This document shows positions 35,742 through 44,926 of a stretch of DNA of 64,000 nucleotides, piece by piece. The stretch's first letter is position 1, and each line of letters starts with the position of its first letter. The stretch lies in contig NZ_RCOG02000002.1 in NCBI RefSeq assembly GCF_009663685.2, positions 186,001 to 250,000 of the forward strand. The letters are read 5' to 3'. The DNA comes from Cupriavidus sp. U2. GTDB lineage: Bacteria > Pseudomonadota > Gammaproteobacteria > Burkholderiales > Burkholderiaceae. A model generated the notes under the pieces. It worked only from the letters and a program-made list of their open reading frames with translations, ran no database searches and had not been told where the DNA came from. Position numbers and translations under genes: made by a program.

Positions 35742-35899
35742 GCGGGGTCAGGGCGGGCGGCGGCGGTCGCTTGCACGCCCGTCGGAACCGCGCTTATTAT
35801 TGGCGCCTCAAAGCCCAGGCCTGCTGTTTACATAGTTTGCCGTGAATTTCAAGAGGCGCCCACTGCACTTCACGCGGTGGCGCCACAAGGACCCGTTGA

Positions 35900-38605
35900 A
35901 TGTCTAAAGCCCTCATCATCGCGGAAAAGCCATCGGTCGCTGCCGATATTGCGCGCGCCCTCGGGGGCTTTACCAAGCACGACGAGTATTTCGAGAGCGA
36001 CGACTACGTGCTGTCCTCGGCGGTTGGCCACCTGGTGGAAATCGCCGCGCCCGACGACTACGAGGTCAAGCGAGGCAAGTGGAGCTTCGCCAATCTGCCG
36101 GTGATCCCCCCGCACTTCGACCTGCGCCCGATCGCCAAGACCGAATCGCGCCTGAAAGTGCTCAACCGCCTCATCAAGCGCAAGGATGTGACCGCGCTGA
36201 TCAACGCCTGTGACGCGGGGCGCGAAGGCGAACTGATTTTCCGGCTGATCGCCCAGCAGGCCAAGGCCAAGCAGCCCGTGCGCCGGCTGTGGCTGCAGTC
36301 GATGACGCCGCAGGCGATCCGCGACGGGTTTGCCGCGCTGCGCGAGGACGAGGAAATGCTGCCGCTGGCCGACGCGGCCCGCTGCCGTTCCGAGGCCGAC
36401 TGGCTCGTCGGGATCAACGGCACGCGCGCGATGACGGCCTTCAACAGCAAGGGCGGCGGCTTCTTCCTGACCACGGTCGGCCGGGTGCAGACGCCGACGC
36501 TGTCGATCGTGGTGGAGCGCGAAGAGAAGATCAAACACTTCGTGCCGCGCGACTACTGGGAAGTGCGCGCCGAGTTCATCGCCGCCGCCGGCCTGTACGA
36601 GGGCCGCTGGTTCGACCCGAAGTTCAAGAAGAACGAGTTCGACGCCGAGGCACGCGAGTCGCGCCTGTGGAGCGAAGCCGAGGCCAAGAGCATCGTGGCG
36701 GCCTGCCGCGACAAGCCGGGCACGGTCACCGAGGAATCGAAGCCGTCCACCCAGCAGTCGCCGGCCCTGTTCGACCTGACCACCCTGCAGCGCGAAGCCA
36801 ACTCGCGTTTTGGCTTTTCGGCCAAGAACACGCTGGGCCTGGCGCAGGCGCTGTATGAAAAGCACAAGGTGCTGACATACCCGCGTACCGACGCCCGCGC
36901 GCTGCCCGAGGACTACCTGGACACGGTCAAGCAGACCATGGACATGCTGGCCGACAGCTCGCCGAACTACCTGCCGCACGCCAAGAAGATCCTGTCGCAA
37001 GGCTGGGTGAAGCCGAACAAGAAGATCTTCGACAACAGCAAGATCAGCGATCACTTCGCCATCATCCCGACGCTGCAGGCGCCGAAAAACCTGTCCGAGC
37101 CCGAACAGAAGCTGTACGACCTGGTCGTGCGCCGCTTCCTGGCCGTGTTCTTCCCGGCGGCCGAGTTCCAGGTGACCACGCGGATCACGGAGGTAGCGGG
37201 CCATCACTTCAAGACCGAAGGCAAGGTGCTGGTCAATCCGGGCTGGCTTGTGATCTACGGCCGCGAAGCGCAGGGCAAGGACGACAAGGATGCGAACCTG
37301 GTGCCGGTGCAGAAGGACGAGCGCGTCAAGACCGACAAGGTCGAGTCCGTCGGCCTGAGCACCCGCCCGCCGGCCCGCTACAACGAAGCGACGCTGCTGT
37401 CGGCGATGGAAGGTGCCGGCAAGCTGGTGGACGACGACGCGCTGCGCGAGGCCATGGCCGGCAAGGGCCTGGGCACGCCAGCCACGCGCGCGGCCATCAT
37501 CGAAGGCCTGCTGACCGAAAAATACCTGGTGCGCGAGGGCCGCGAGCTGATTCCGACCGCCAAGGCGTTCCAGCTGATGACGCTGCTGCGCGGCCTGGGT
37601 GTGCAGGAACTGACGCAGGCCGAGCTGACCGGCGAGTGGGAACACAAGCTGTCGCAGATCGAGCGCGGCCGTCTGAAGCGTGATGAATTCATGCGCGAGA
37701 TCGCGCAGATGACGCAGCAGATCGTCAAGCGCGCCAAGGAATACGACAGCGACACGATCCCCGGCGACTACGCCACACTGAACACGCCGTGCCCGCAGTG
37801 CGGGGGCCAGGTCAAGGAAAACTACCGTCGCTTTGCCTGTACGGCGTGCGACTTCTCGATCAGCAAGATCCCGGGCGGACGCCAGTTCGAGATCGACGAA
37901 GTCGAGGAACTGCTGCAGAAGAAGGAAATCGGTCCGCTGCAGGGCTTCCGCAGCAAGATGGGCCGTCCATTCGCAGCCATCCTGAAGCTGGCCAAGGACG
38001 ACGAAGGCCACTGGAAGATGGAGTTCGACTTCGGGCAGAACGACGAGGAAGACGACGAACCGGTGGACTTCAGCGGGCAGACGCCGGTGGGCCACTGCCC
38101 GAAGTGCAACGGCCGGGTCTACGAGCACGGCATGAAGTACGTCTGCGAGAACGCCGTGGGCAGCGAGAAGACCTGCGACTTCACGACCGGCAAGATCATC
38201 CTGCAGCAGGAAATCTCGCGCGAGCAGATCGGCAAGTTGCTGACCGCCGGCAAGACGGATCTGCTGACGGGCTTCAAGTCGTCGCGCACGGGCCGCAACT
38301 TCAAGGCGTTCCTGGTCAAGCAGCCGGACGGCAAGATCGGCTTCGAGTTCGAGGCTCGCGAGCCCAAGGCAGGCGCCAAGCCGGCGGCGAAGTCCGCGGC
38401 GGCGAAGTCGGCAGCCAAGGGCGACGAAGCCGAGGCCGCGCCGGCCAAGGCCGCCGCAAAAACGGCTGCAAAAACGGCTGCCAAGAAAGCGCCTGCCAGG
38501 AAGGCTGCCGCCAAGACCGCACCGGCCAAGAAGGTAGCCACGAAGACGGCTGCCAAGACGCCTGCGGCCAGGAAGGCGAAGCAGACGGCGGAAGCCGAGG
38601 AGTAA
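35900..38605 (+). CDS. topB: DNA topoisomerase III (type IA) with a histone-H1-like tail
   Basis: 901 residues. The Toprim domain opens MSKALIIAEKPSVAADIARALGG, a topoisomerase III rather than topoisomerase I form. The nucleophile is Y327 in VLTYPRTDAR. Two C-terminal zinc-ribbon-like domains follow, CPQCGG...CTACDF (about 630-660) and CPKCNG (about 735). From about residue 825 the tail is almost only Ala, Lys, Pro and Thr (KTAAKTAAKKAPARKAA), like histone H1 and bacterial H1-like proteins. It relaxes or decatenates single-stranded crossings. A bidirectional terminator separates it from the LysR gene. Confidence 0.93.
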   Translation: MSKALIIAEKPSVAADIARALGGFTKHDEYFESDDYVLSSAVGHLVEIAAPDDYEVKRGKWSFANLPVIPPHFDLRPIAKTESRLKVLNRLIKRKDVTALINACDAGREGELIFRLIAQQAKAKQPVRRLWLQSMTPQAIRDGFAALREDEEMLPLADAARCRSEADWLVGINGTRAMTAFNSKGGGFFLTTVGRVQTPTLSIVVEREEKIKHFVPRDYWEVRAEFIAAAGLYEGRWFDPKFKKNEFDAEARESRLWSEAEAKSIVAACRDKPGTVTEESKPSTQQSPALFDLTTLQREANSRFGFSAKNTLGLAQALYEKHKVLTYPRTDARALPEDYLDTVKQTMDMLADSSPNYLPHAKKILSQGWVKPNKKIFDNSKISDHFAIIPTLQAPKNLSEPEQKLYDLVVRRFLAVFFPAAEFQVTTRITEVAGHHFKTEGKVLVNPGWLVIYGREAQGKDDKDANLVPVQKDERVKTDKVESVGLSTRPPARYNEATLLSAMEGAGKLVDDDALREAMAGKGLGTPATRAAIIEGLLTEKYLVREGRELIPTAKAFQLMTLLRGLGVQELTQAELTGEWEHKLSQIERGRLKRDEFMREIAQMTQQIVKRAKEYDSDTIPGDYATLNTPCPQCGGQVKENYRRFACTACDFSISKIPGGRQFEIDEVEELLQKKEIGPLQGFRSKMGRPFAAILKLAKDDEGHWKMEFDFGQNDEEDDEPVDFSGQTPVGHCPKCNGRVYEHGMKYVCENAVGSEKTCDFTTGKIILQQEISREQIGKLLTAGKTDLLTGFKSSRTGRNFKAFLVKQPDGKIGFEFEAREPKAGAKPAAKSAAAKSAAKGDEAEAAPAKAAAKTAAKTAAKKAPARKAAAKTAPAKKVATKTAAKTPAARKAKQTAEAEE

Positions 38606-38635
38606 GCACTCGCCAGGCTCTCCGGACGGCAAACG

Positions 38636-38664
38636 AAAAAGCGAGGCAGGCGCCTCGCTTTTTT
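38636..38664. terminator. Bidirectional terminator between topB and the LysR gene
   Basis: GCGAGGC (38641-38647), loop AGGC, GCCTCGC (38652-38658), flanked by A5 on the left and T6 on the right. The right arm overlaps the stop of the minus-strand LysR gene. Confidence 0.9.
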
Positions 38665-39586
38665 ATTGGCTGGCCAGCTTGACGAGATTCTCGCCAGCCC
38701 GCTGCTTGCCCTCGTCGAGCAGGAAGTCGATGAAGGCGCGCACCTTGGTGGGCAGGAACTTGCGGCTCGGGTAGACCACGCTCACGTCGCGGCGCGGCAA
38801 CTGGTACTGCGGCAGGATGTGCATCAGGCGTCCCGCCTCGATATTGGGCCGGGCCAGGTACGACGACAGCATCGCGATGCCCATATTGGCCAGCGCCGCC
38901 TGGTGTGCCAGTTCGGCGTTGCTGCAGAGCAGGCCCGGGCGAATCGGCACGGTCACCTCCCCTTCCGGCCCGGACAGCGTCCACTCATGCTCGGCCGTGG
39001 GAATGCGCATGGCGATGGCGCGATGATTGGACAGGTCGTGGGCGGTGCGCAGCGGCGGATGCTCGCGCAGATAGCCCGGCGAGGCGCACAGGATGATTTC
39101 GGCCGAGATCAGCGGCCGGGCCACCAGGTGGGAACCGAGACCCAGGTCAGACAGCACCACGCCGACGTCGCGTCCTTCCTCGACGATATCGATCACACGG
39201 TCGGACAACTGCACGTCGAAGACCACGTCCGGGTAACGCTGGTGGAACCGCTCCAGGGTGTGCGGCAGCAGGTGCAGGCCGAACATGACCGGCGCCACCA
39301 GCCGCAGCGTGCCGGACAACGACTGGCTACGGGCGGTGACGATCGACTCCGCCTCTTCGACGTCTTCAAGAATCTGGGCGCAACGCTGCAAGTAGGTTTC
39401 GCCCGCGTCCGTCAGCGACAGGCTGCGCGTGGTGCGGTTCAGCAGCCGCGTGCCGAGATGGCTTTCCAGGTCGGCCACATAGCGCGTGACCACGGCGTTG
39501 GACATTTCCAGTTGCTGCGCCGCACGGGCGAAGCTGCCAAGTTCGACTACCTTGGCGAAGACGCGCATCGATTGCAGCCGATCCAT
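38663..39586 (-). CDS. LysR-family transcriptional regulator
   Basis: 307 residues. The N-terminal winged HTH is typical (MDRLQSMRVFAKVVELGSF, then SNAVVTRYVADLESHLGTRLLNRTTRSLSLT). The rest is the periplasmic-binding-protein-like effector domain of the CrgA/DsdC-like type. It is divergent from the TDGAK-repeat gene with a perfect inverted repeat between them, so it probably controls itself and perhaps that gene. Confidence 0.92.
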   Translation of the reverse strand: MDRLQSMRVFAKVVELGSFARAAQQLEMSNAVVTRYVADLESHLGTRLLNRTTRSLSLTDAGETYLQRCAQILEDVEEAESIVTARSQSLSGTLRLVAPVMFGLHLLPHTLERFHQRYPDVVFDVQLSDRVIDIVEEGRDVGVVLSDLGLGSHLVARPLISAEIILCASPGYLREHPPLRTAHDLSNHRAIAMRIPTAEHEWTLSGPEGEVTVPIRPGLLCSNAELAHQAALANMGIAMLSSYLARPNIEAGRLMHILPQYQLPRRDVSVVYPSRKFLPTKVRAFIDFLLDEGKQRAGENLVKLASQ

Positions 39587-39646
39587 GACATAGTCTCCCG
39601 CTTCCGCCGTGAACTTTTACACGGTACGGGTAGTTTATTGTTGAAA

Positions 39647-39665
39647 CCACAATCAATCATTGTGG
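39647..39665. promoter_or_regulatory. Perfect 7-5-7 inverted repeat between the LysR gene and the TDGAK-repeat gene
   Basis: CCACAAT, spacer CAATC, ATTGTGG. It lies 61 bp before the LysR start and 110 bp before the small gene. The symmetry and place fit a LysR operator, though the T-N11-A core is not classical. Confidence 0.55.
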
Positions 39666-39774
39666 ACGCGGCTATTTATTCATATCAGGGGAATGCCTAA
39701 TATCACGCTAACCGATGCCGCGACGCAGCAATAGCCAGAACGGCGGCATCCTCGAACAAAGTGAAGGATTCGCC

Positions 39775-40023
39775 ATGAACCGCCAAATCGCCCTGATCGC
39801 TGCAGCCGTTGTTGCCCTGTCCGCCGCGCCCGCCTTCGCCAAGGCCGGCAAGTTCGACCCTTACACCGATGGCGCCAAGGCCACCCGCTTCGACCCGTAC
39901 ACCGACGGCGCGAAGGCCGGCAAGTTCGACACGTTCACGGACGGTGCCAAGGCTGGCAAGTTCGATTCGTTCACCGACGGCGCCAAGTCGTTCGACGTCT
40001 ACTCGGACGGCGCCAAGATCTGA
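39775..40023 (+). CDS. Small exported protein made of five 11-residue FD-x-Y/F-TDGAK repeats
   Basis: 82 residues: a signal peptide (MNRQIALIAAAVVALSAAPAFA) followed entirely by repeats of the type AGKFDPYTDGAK, AGKFDTFTDGAK, AGKFDSFTDGAK and a shortened last unit SFDVYSDGAK. Each repeat is 33 bp. The protein has no cysteine and one acidic pair per unit, so ion or surface binding is conceivable. I do not recognise a characterised family. The weak GTGAAGGATTCGCC leader serves as ribosome site. A strong terminator follows, so it is expressed alone. Confidence 0.82.
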   Translation: MNRQIALIAAAVVALSAAPAFAKAGKFDPYTDGAKATRFDPYTDGAKAGKFDTFTDGAKAGKFDSFTDGAKSFDVYSDGAKI

Positions 40024-40040
40024 TCCGCCAGGCATTCCGA

Positions 40041-40072
40041 AAAAAACCCGTACCGATTGGTACGGGTTTTTT
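40041..40072. terminator. Bidirectional terminator after the TDGAK-repeat gene
   Basis: ACCCGTACC (40046-40054), loop GATT, GGTACGGGT (40059-40067), with A6 before and T6 after. Confidence 0.93.
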
Positions 40073-40160
40073 GTTTTCTGACGGCGGGTGTCACACGACC
40101 CGCGGGGTTGGCCGATACGCACGCATCTTGGTGTCGGCCGTCAGCAACGTCATGCCGTCG

Positions 40161-40187
40161 TAAAAACGGGCCCCGCAGGGCCCGTTC
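40161..40187 (-). terminator. Terminator of the glycine-rich protein gene
   Basis: ACGGGCCC (40166-40173), loop CGCA, GGGCCCGT (40178-40185). On the minus strand the stem is followed by TTTTTA. It starts 7 bp after the stop codon. Confidence 0.82.
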
Positions 40188-40191
40188 TGTA

Positions 40192-40626
40192 TTAATCGTG
40201 GTGATGGTGACGATGCTTGCTGCGCTTGTAGTAGCGGCGGTCATCGTCGTACGAGTTGCTGCGCGACACATTGCCGCCCAGTGCGGCGCCTGCTGCACCG
40301 CCCAGACCGGCGCCTACCAGGCCGCCGGTACGGCCGCCCATGGCGTTGCCGGCTGCGGTGCCTGCGCCGCCGCCCAGTGCGCCGCCGATGATGGCGCCGG
40401 TGCGCTCGCGGCGATTCGAGGTCAGTGCGCCGCCGGCGCCACCGCCGACTGCGCCGCCGATGATCGAGCCGGTGCTGCCGCCCAGGGCACCACCGACAGC
40501 GGCACCTGCCACGCCACCCAGGCCACCGCCGAGTGCGTTGTTCAGATCACCTCCTGCAAACGCCGGCAGCGTAGCCGCCGAGAGGGCAAGAGCCAGAGTC
40601 AGATTGCGGAGAGGATGGCGAGACAT
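40192..40626 (-). CDS. Exported glycine-zipper protein with a histidine-rich tail
   Basis: 144 residues with a signal peptide ending TLPAFA. The mature part is a long run of GG-x-x-G repeats (GGGLGGVAGAAVGGALGG, IIGGALGGGAGTAAG), the pattern of glycine-zipper membrane or envelope proteins. The end is YYKRSKHRHHHHD, a possible metal site. AAGGAAAA precedes ATG 40626. Function unknown. Confidence 0.8.
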   Translation of the reverse strand: MSRHPLRNLTLALALSAATLPAFAGGDLNNALGGGLGGVAGAAVGGALGGSTGSIIGGAVGGGAGGALTSNRRERTGAIIGGALGGGAGTAAGNAMGGRTGGLVGAGLGGAAGAALGGNVSRSNSYDDDRRYYKRSKHRHHHHD

Positions 40627-40868
40627 CGTGTTTTCCTTATGTGGTGTGTATCTGGAAACGGAGTGTAGAGAAGCAGCCCTACCCTTGCTGTAACCAGTTG
40701 TGAGGTGCTGTAACCCGCTGCAGAAACGGTATCGAACCGTTAAAAAGCGATGTTCCGGCGCAACAGCGCGCCATGATACGTCACAGGCCAGCGCCGCGGA
40801 GGGCATGAAAAAGCGGCCCCGCAGGGCCGCTTTCTCCTGTTACCCGGGTGGCCGGGCCGGCGCCGCCG

Positions 40869-41063
40869 TCAGCAGCACTTGCCCTGTCCGCCCCCGTACC
40901 GGGCCTCCTGGCGTTCGCGGAAGAATTCCTCGTACGTCATGGGCGCGCGGTCCGGATGGGTGCTTTCCATATGGGCCACGTAGGTCTGGTAGTCGGGCAG
41001 GCCCACCATCAGCCGCAGCGACTGGCCCAGGTAACGTCCCATGTTTCCGATCTGATCCAGCAT
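40869..41063 (-). CDS. YbdD/YjiX-family small protein, partner of CstA
   Basis: 64 residues, MLDQIGNMGRYLGQSLRLMVGLPDYQTYVAHM at the start and KCC at the end; AAGGAG precedes the ATG. Proteins of this small family are encoded directly behind cstA or btsT and are needed for pyruvate uptake in some bacteria. Here the gene starts 17 bp after the cstA stop on the same strand. It is too short to stand out by length, but the ribosome site and context make it convincing. Confidence 0.85.
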   Translation of the reverse strand: MLDQIGNMGRYLGQSLRLMVGLPDYQTYVAHMESTHPDRAPMTYEEFFRERQEARYGGGQGKCC

Positions 41064-41079
41064 GTGTGGCTCCTTCGGG

Positions 41080-43155
41080 TCAGTGCGAGGCGGCCGATGC
41101 CTGGGCCGGCAGCGGCTCGAACGGCGTTTCGCGGTCGGTGCGCTTGCCCTGGTTGCGGGCCGACATGGCGGTCTTGAAGCCGTAGAAGACGATCGACAGC
41201 ACCACGAACATGAACAGCGCGCACAGGCCGGCGTCCAGGTAGTCGTTGAAGACGATGCGGTGCATCTGCTCCATCGACTTGGCCGGCGCCAGCACCTTGC
41301 CTTCGGCAATCGCGGCGCTGAACTTCGACGCGTGCGTCAGGAAGCTCACCTTCGGGTCGGCATCGAACAGCTTCTGCCAGCCGGCGGTCAGCGTGCAGAC
41401 CAGCAGCCAGCAGGTGGGCAGCAGCGTCACCCAGGCGTACTGGCCGCGCTTCATCTTGACCAGCACGCAGGTGCCCAGCACCAGCGCCACGGCGGCCAGC
41501 ATCTGGTTCGAGATACCGAACAGCGGCCACAGCGTGTTGATGCCGCCCAGCGGATCGACCACACCCTGGTACAGGAAGTAGCCCCAGGCCGCCACGGTCA
41601 GCGCGGTGGCGATCAGGTTGGCCGGCAGCGATTCGGTGCGCTTCAGGGACGGCACGAAGCTGCCCAGCAGATCCTGAAGCATGAAGCGGCCGGCACGGGT
41701 ACCGGCGTCAACCGCTGTCAGGATGAACAGCGCCTCGAACAGGATGGCGAAGTGGTACCAGAACGCCATCATGGCCTGGCCACCCACCACCTGGTGCAGG
41801 ATGTGCGCGATACCCACGGCCAGCGTCGGCGCGCCACCGGCACGCGAGATGATCGTATTTTCGCCAACATCCTTGGCGGTCTGGATCAGCACGTCCGGCG
41901 TGATCACGAAACCCCAGGTCGACACGGCCTGGGCCACGGCCTCCGGCGTGGTGCCGATCACGGCCGCCGGGCTGTTCATCGCGAAGTACACGCCCGGTTC
42001 GATCACCGACGCGGCCACCAGGGCCATGATGGCGACGAACGACTCGGCCAGCATCGCGCCATAGCCGATGAAGCGCGCGTGCGTTTCATTTTCCAGCAGC
42101 TTGGGCGTGGTGCCCGACGAGATCAGCGCGTGGAACCCCGACACCGCGCCGCAGGCGATGGTGATGAAGAGGAACGGGAACAGGTTCCCCGACCACACCG
42201 GGCCGCCGCCCTGCGCGAACTGCGTGAACGCCGGCATCTTCAGTTCCGGCGCCACGATCAGGATGCCGATGGCCAGTGCGATGATGGTGCCGATCTTCAG
42301 GAAGGTCGACAGGTAGTCGCGCGGTGCCAGCAGCAGCCACACGGGCAGCACGGCGGCGATGAAGCCGTAGATGATCAGCATCCACGTCAGCGCCTTGCCG
42401 TCGTACGTGAACAGCGGCGCGAGCGCGGCGCTTTCGTGCACGTACTGTCCGCCGATGATGGCCAGCATCAGCAGCACGAAGCCGATCACCGACACCTCGC
42501 CGATGCGGCCCGGACGGATGTAGCGCGTGTAGATGCCCATGAAGATGGCGATGGGGATGGTCACCGCCACGGTGAACGTGCCCCACGGCGAGCCGGCCAG
42601 CGCCTTGACCACGATCAGCGCCAGCACCGCCAGGATGATGATCATGATCATGAAGCAGCCGAACAGCGCGATCATGCCCGGCACGGTGCCCATTTCGGAC
42701 TTCACCAGGTCGCCCAGCGAACGGCCGTCGCGGCGCGTGGAGATGAACAGGATCATGAAATCCTGCACCGCGCCGGCAAACACCACGCCAGCCAGGATCC
42801 ACAGCATGCCGGGCATGTAGCCCATCTGCGCGGCCAGCACGGGGCCCACCAGCGGCCCGGCGCCGGCGATGGCGGCAAAGTGGTGGCCGAACAGCACCGC
42901 CTTGTTGGTCGGCACGTAGTCCAGGCCGTCGTTATGGCGCCACGCGGGCGTCATGCGTTTGGGGTCGAGCTGCATCACCTTGTCGGCGATGAAGCGGCTG
43001 TAGTAGCGGTAGGCGATCAGGTAAATGCAGAGCGCGGCAACCACGATCCACAGTGCGCTGACGGCTTCACCGCGCGACAGCGCGACAGTGGCGAAGGCAA
43101 ACGCGCCGAGTACGGCGACGGCCAGCCACAACAGGTGTTGTCCGATGCGATTCAT
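41080..43155 (-). CDS. cstA: CstA-family pyruvate/peptide transporter
   Basis: 691 residues from ATG 43155 with AGGAG upstream. It has about 17 membrane segments. It starts MNRIGQHLLWLAVAVLGAFAF and has the family motifs YRYYSRFIADKV, TPAWRHNDGLDYVPTNK, FGHHFAAIAGAGPLVGPVLAAQMGY and GRSLGDLV. CstA proteins import pyruvate or peptides when carbon is short. The small YbdD-like gene follows, and a Cache-domain sensor kinase gene is divergent on the other side of a 383-bp control region. Confidence 0.94.
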   Translation of the reverse strand: MNRIGQHLLWLAVAVLGAFAFATVALSRGEAVSALWIVVAALCIYLIAYRYYSRFIADKVMQLDPKRMTPAWRHNDGLDYVPTNKAVLFGHHFAAIAGAGPLVGPVLAAQMGYMPGMLWILAGVVFAGAVQDFMILFISTRRDGRSLGDLVKSEMGTVPGMIALFGCFMIMIIILAVLALIVVKALAGSPWGTFTVAVTIPIAIFMGIYTRYIRPGRIGEVSVIGFVLLMLAIIGGQYVHESAALAPLFTYDGKALTWMLIIYGFIAAVLPVWLLLAPRDYLSTFLKIGTIIALAIGILIVAPELKMPAFTQFAQGGGPVWSGNLFPFLFITIACGAVSGFHALISSGTTPKLLENETHARFIGYGAMLAESFVAIMALVAASVIEPGVYFAMNSPAAVIGTTPEAVAQAVSTWGFVITPDVLIQTAKDVGENTIISRAGGAPTLAVGIAHILHQVVGGQAMMAFWYHFAILFEALFILTAVDAGTRAGRFMLQDLLGSFVPSLKRTESLPANLIATALTVAAWGYFLYQGVVDPLGGINTLWPLFGISNQMLAAVALVLGTCVLVKMKRGQYAWVTLLPTCWLLVCTLTAGWQKLFDADPKVSFLTHASKFSAAIAEGKVLAPAKSMEQMHRIVFNDYLDAGLCALFMFVVLSIVFYGFKTAMSARNQGKRTDRETPFEPLPAQASAASH

Positions 43156-43538
43156 GTTGAAGGGTCTCCTCAGACCGGCTGAAAGAACCTGCGGCGACAG
43201 GGAGCCCGGGCAGCGGGGGCGGTGCCGGATGGCGCCAACGACGATCGCGCGGAAAGGGAGTCTCCTGGATGTCTGCGGCGTCCGGTCTGTTTCTCGTCTG
43301 GACCCGGATCTTGTCGTGCAGGCAGGCAGTGCCCCCCAGGGGCGGGATCGCCTGGGCCAGGAAGCACCTACTGCGTCGGATTTGCGCCGCGGGCGGGCCC
43401 GGGCGCGTGTCCGGCGTGTAGTATTGACACCCGCCCATGTCGACACAAGCGCGAAACTACGCAACACCCCTGCGTAGTAGTACTTAGACCGACGAAATCA
43501 AGCGGCCTTCCCGGCATCGGTGTTTACCCCCGGTTCAG
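43156..43538. promoter_or_regulatory. Divergent control region between cstA and the sensor kinase gene
   Basis: 383 bp. It includes a perfect inverted repeat at 43456-43478 (ACTACGCA, seven bases, TGCGTAGT) and, just upstream of that, the sequence TAGTATTGACAC with a -35-like TTGACA. No gene is credible in it. The palindrome is a candidate site for the NarL-type regulator encoded at 44927. Confidence 0.55.
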
Positions 43539-44921
43539 ATGAAACTCCGCCAAAAGATACTTTTGCTCGCCGTGGCGCCCCTGGCTGTCGCGATGCTGGG
43601 CATTGCGCTGGCCGTGCGCTTCCAGGCCACCGCGCTGGCCCGCCACGAGCGCGCGCTGGTCGAAGCCGCCTACCTGCAGAGCAAGGAAACCGAGCTGCGC
43701 CACTATGTGGACCTGGCCCAGAGCGCCATCGCGCCGATGGTGCAGTCGGGCCGTACCGACGACGCCACGCGCCAGGCCGCCATGGCAGCCCTGGCCAGGC
43801 TCGACTACGGCCCCGACGGCTACTTCTTCGTCTATGACCTGCAGGGTCGGAATCTGATGCATCCGCGCCAGCCGGAACTGGTGGGCCAGGACCTGTGGCT
43901 GATGCGTGATCCGCAAGGCGCGCTGACGATCCAGAAACTGGTGACGGCGGCCAAGGCGGGCGGCGGCTCGGTGCGCTACATGTGGCAGAAGCCGTCGTCG
44001 AAACAGACCGTGCCCAAGCTGGGCTACGTGGTGGCCGTGCCCGGCTGGAGCTGGATGCTGGGCACCGGGATCTACCTGGACGATGTGGAGCAGACGCTGC
44101 GCCAGCTCGACGCACGCGCCGAGACCGATATCCGCGAGACCATGGCCTGGATCGGCGTGATTGCCGCCATCAGCATCCTGCTGGTGGCCGCCAGCGGGCT
44201 TGCGCTCAATATCAGCGAACACCGCGAGGCCGATGCCAAGCTGCGCCAGCTGGCCCAGCGCGTGGTGCAGTCGCAGGAGGAAGAACGCGCGCGGTTGTCG
44301 CGCGAACTGCACGACGGCATCGGGCAGTTGCTGGTGTCGGTCAAACTGGTGCTGGAAGCCGCCGCCAACCGGATTCGGCTGGCGCCGTCCGAAGGCGCCT
44401 CGGTCGCCCCCATCCTGGGCATGGCACTGAACCGGCTCGATTCCGCTTTCAATGAAGTACGACGTGTATCGCGCAACCTGCGGCCGGCCCTGCTCGACGA
44501 CCTGGGCCTGTACGCGGCCCTGCAGCACCTGGCGCGCGAGATGCAGGCCGGCAGCACGCTGCGGGTGGAGGTCACGCAGACCGGACAGCCCCGCGAACTG
44601 GCCGATGAGCAGGCGACGGCGCTGTTCCGCATTGCGCAGGAGGCGCTGACCAATGTCGAACGGCACGCGCATGCCTCGCGCGTGGACGTTGAACTCGAAT
44701 TTTCTCCATCGGCCACCCGCCTGACCGTGCGCGACAACGGCACCGGCTTCGACGTGGCCCGCATGCAGCACGACCCGCAGCGCGGCATCGGCCTGCGCAA
44801 TCTGCGCGAACGCATGGCGGCGCTGGGCGGCCAGTTCGACATCGTGTCGATGCCGTCGGGCACGCGGCTCGTGGCGATGCTGCCGCTGGTCACTCTCCCT
44901 TCCGAAATTCCGCTGTCCTGA
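43539..44921 (+). CDS. Cache-domain NarX-type sensor histidine kinase
   Basis: 460 residues. A membrane helix at about 5-27, an extracytoplasmic single Cache domain (about 35-195; DYGPDGYFFVYDLQGRNLMHP, GWSWMLGTGIYLDDV) and a second helix (about 207-228) lead to a HisKA_3 domain. The phospho-histidine is about H258 in RLSRELHDGIGQLL, and the ATPase motifs are DNGTGFD and GIGLRNLRERMAALGG. Cache domains of this type sense small carboxylates. The regulator gene follows 5 bp downstream, and cstA is divergent, so control of cstA is likely but inferred. Confidence 0.92.
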   Translation: MKLRQKILLLAVAPLAVAMLGIALAVRFQATALARHERALVEAAYLQSKETELRHYVDLAQSAIAPMVQSGRTDDATRQAAMAALARLDYGPDGYFFVYDLQGRNLMHPRQPELVGQDLWLMRDPQGALTIQKLVTAAKAGGGSVRYMWQKPSSKQTVPKLGYVVAVPGWSWMLGTGIYLDDVEQTLRQLDARAETDIRETMAWIGVIAAISILLVAASGLALNISEHREADAKLRQLAQRVVQSQEEERARLSRELHDGIGQLLVSVKLVLEAAANRIRLAPSEGASVAPILGMALNRLDSAFNEVRRVSRNLRPALLDDLGLYAALQHLAREMQAGSTLRVEVTQTGQPRELADEQATALFRIAQEALTNVERHAHASRVDVELEFSPSATRLTVRDNGTGFDVARMQHDPQRGIGLRNLRERMAALGGQFDIVSMPSGTRLVAMLPLVTLPSEIPLS

Positions 44922-44926
44922 CCCCT

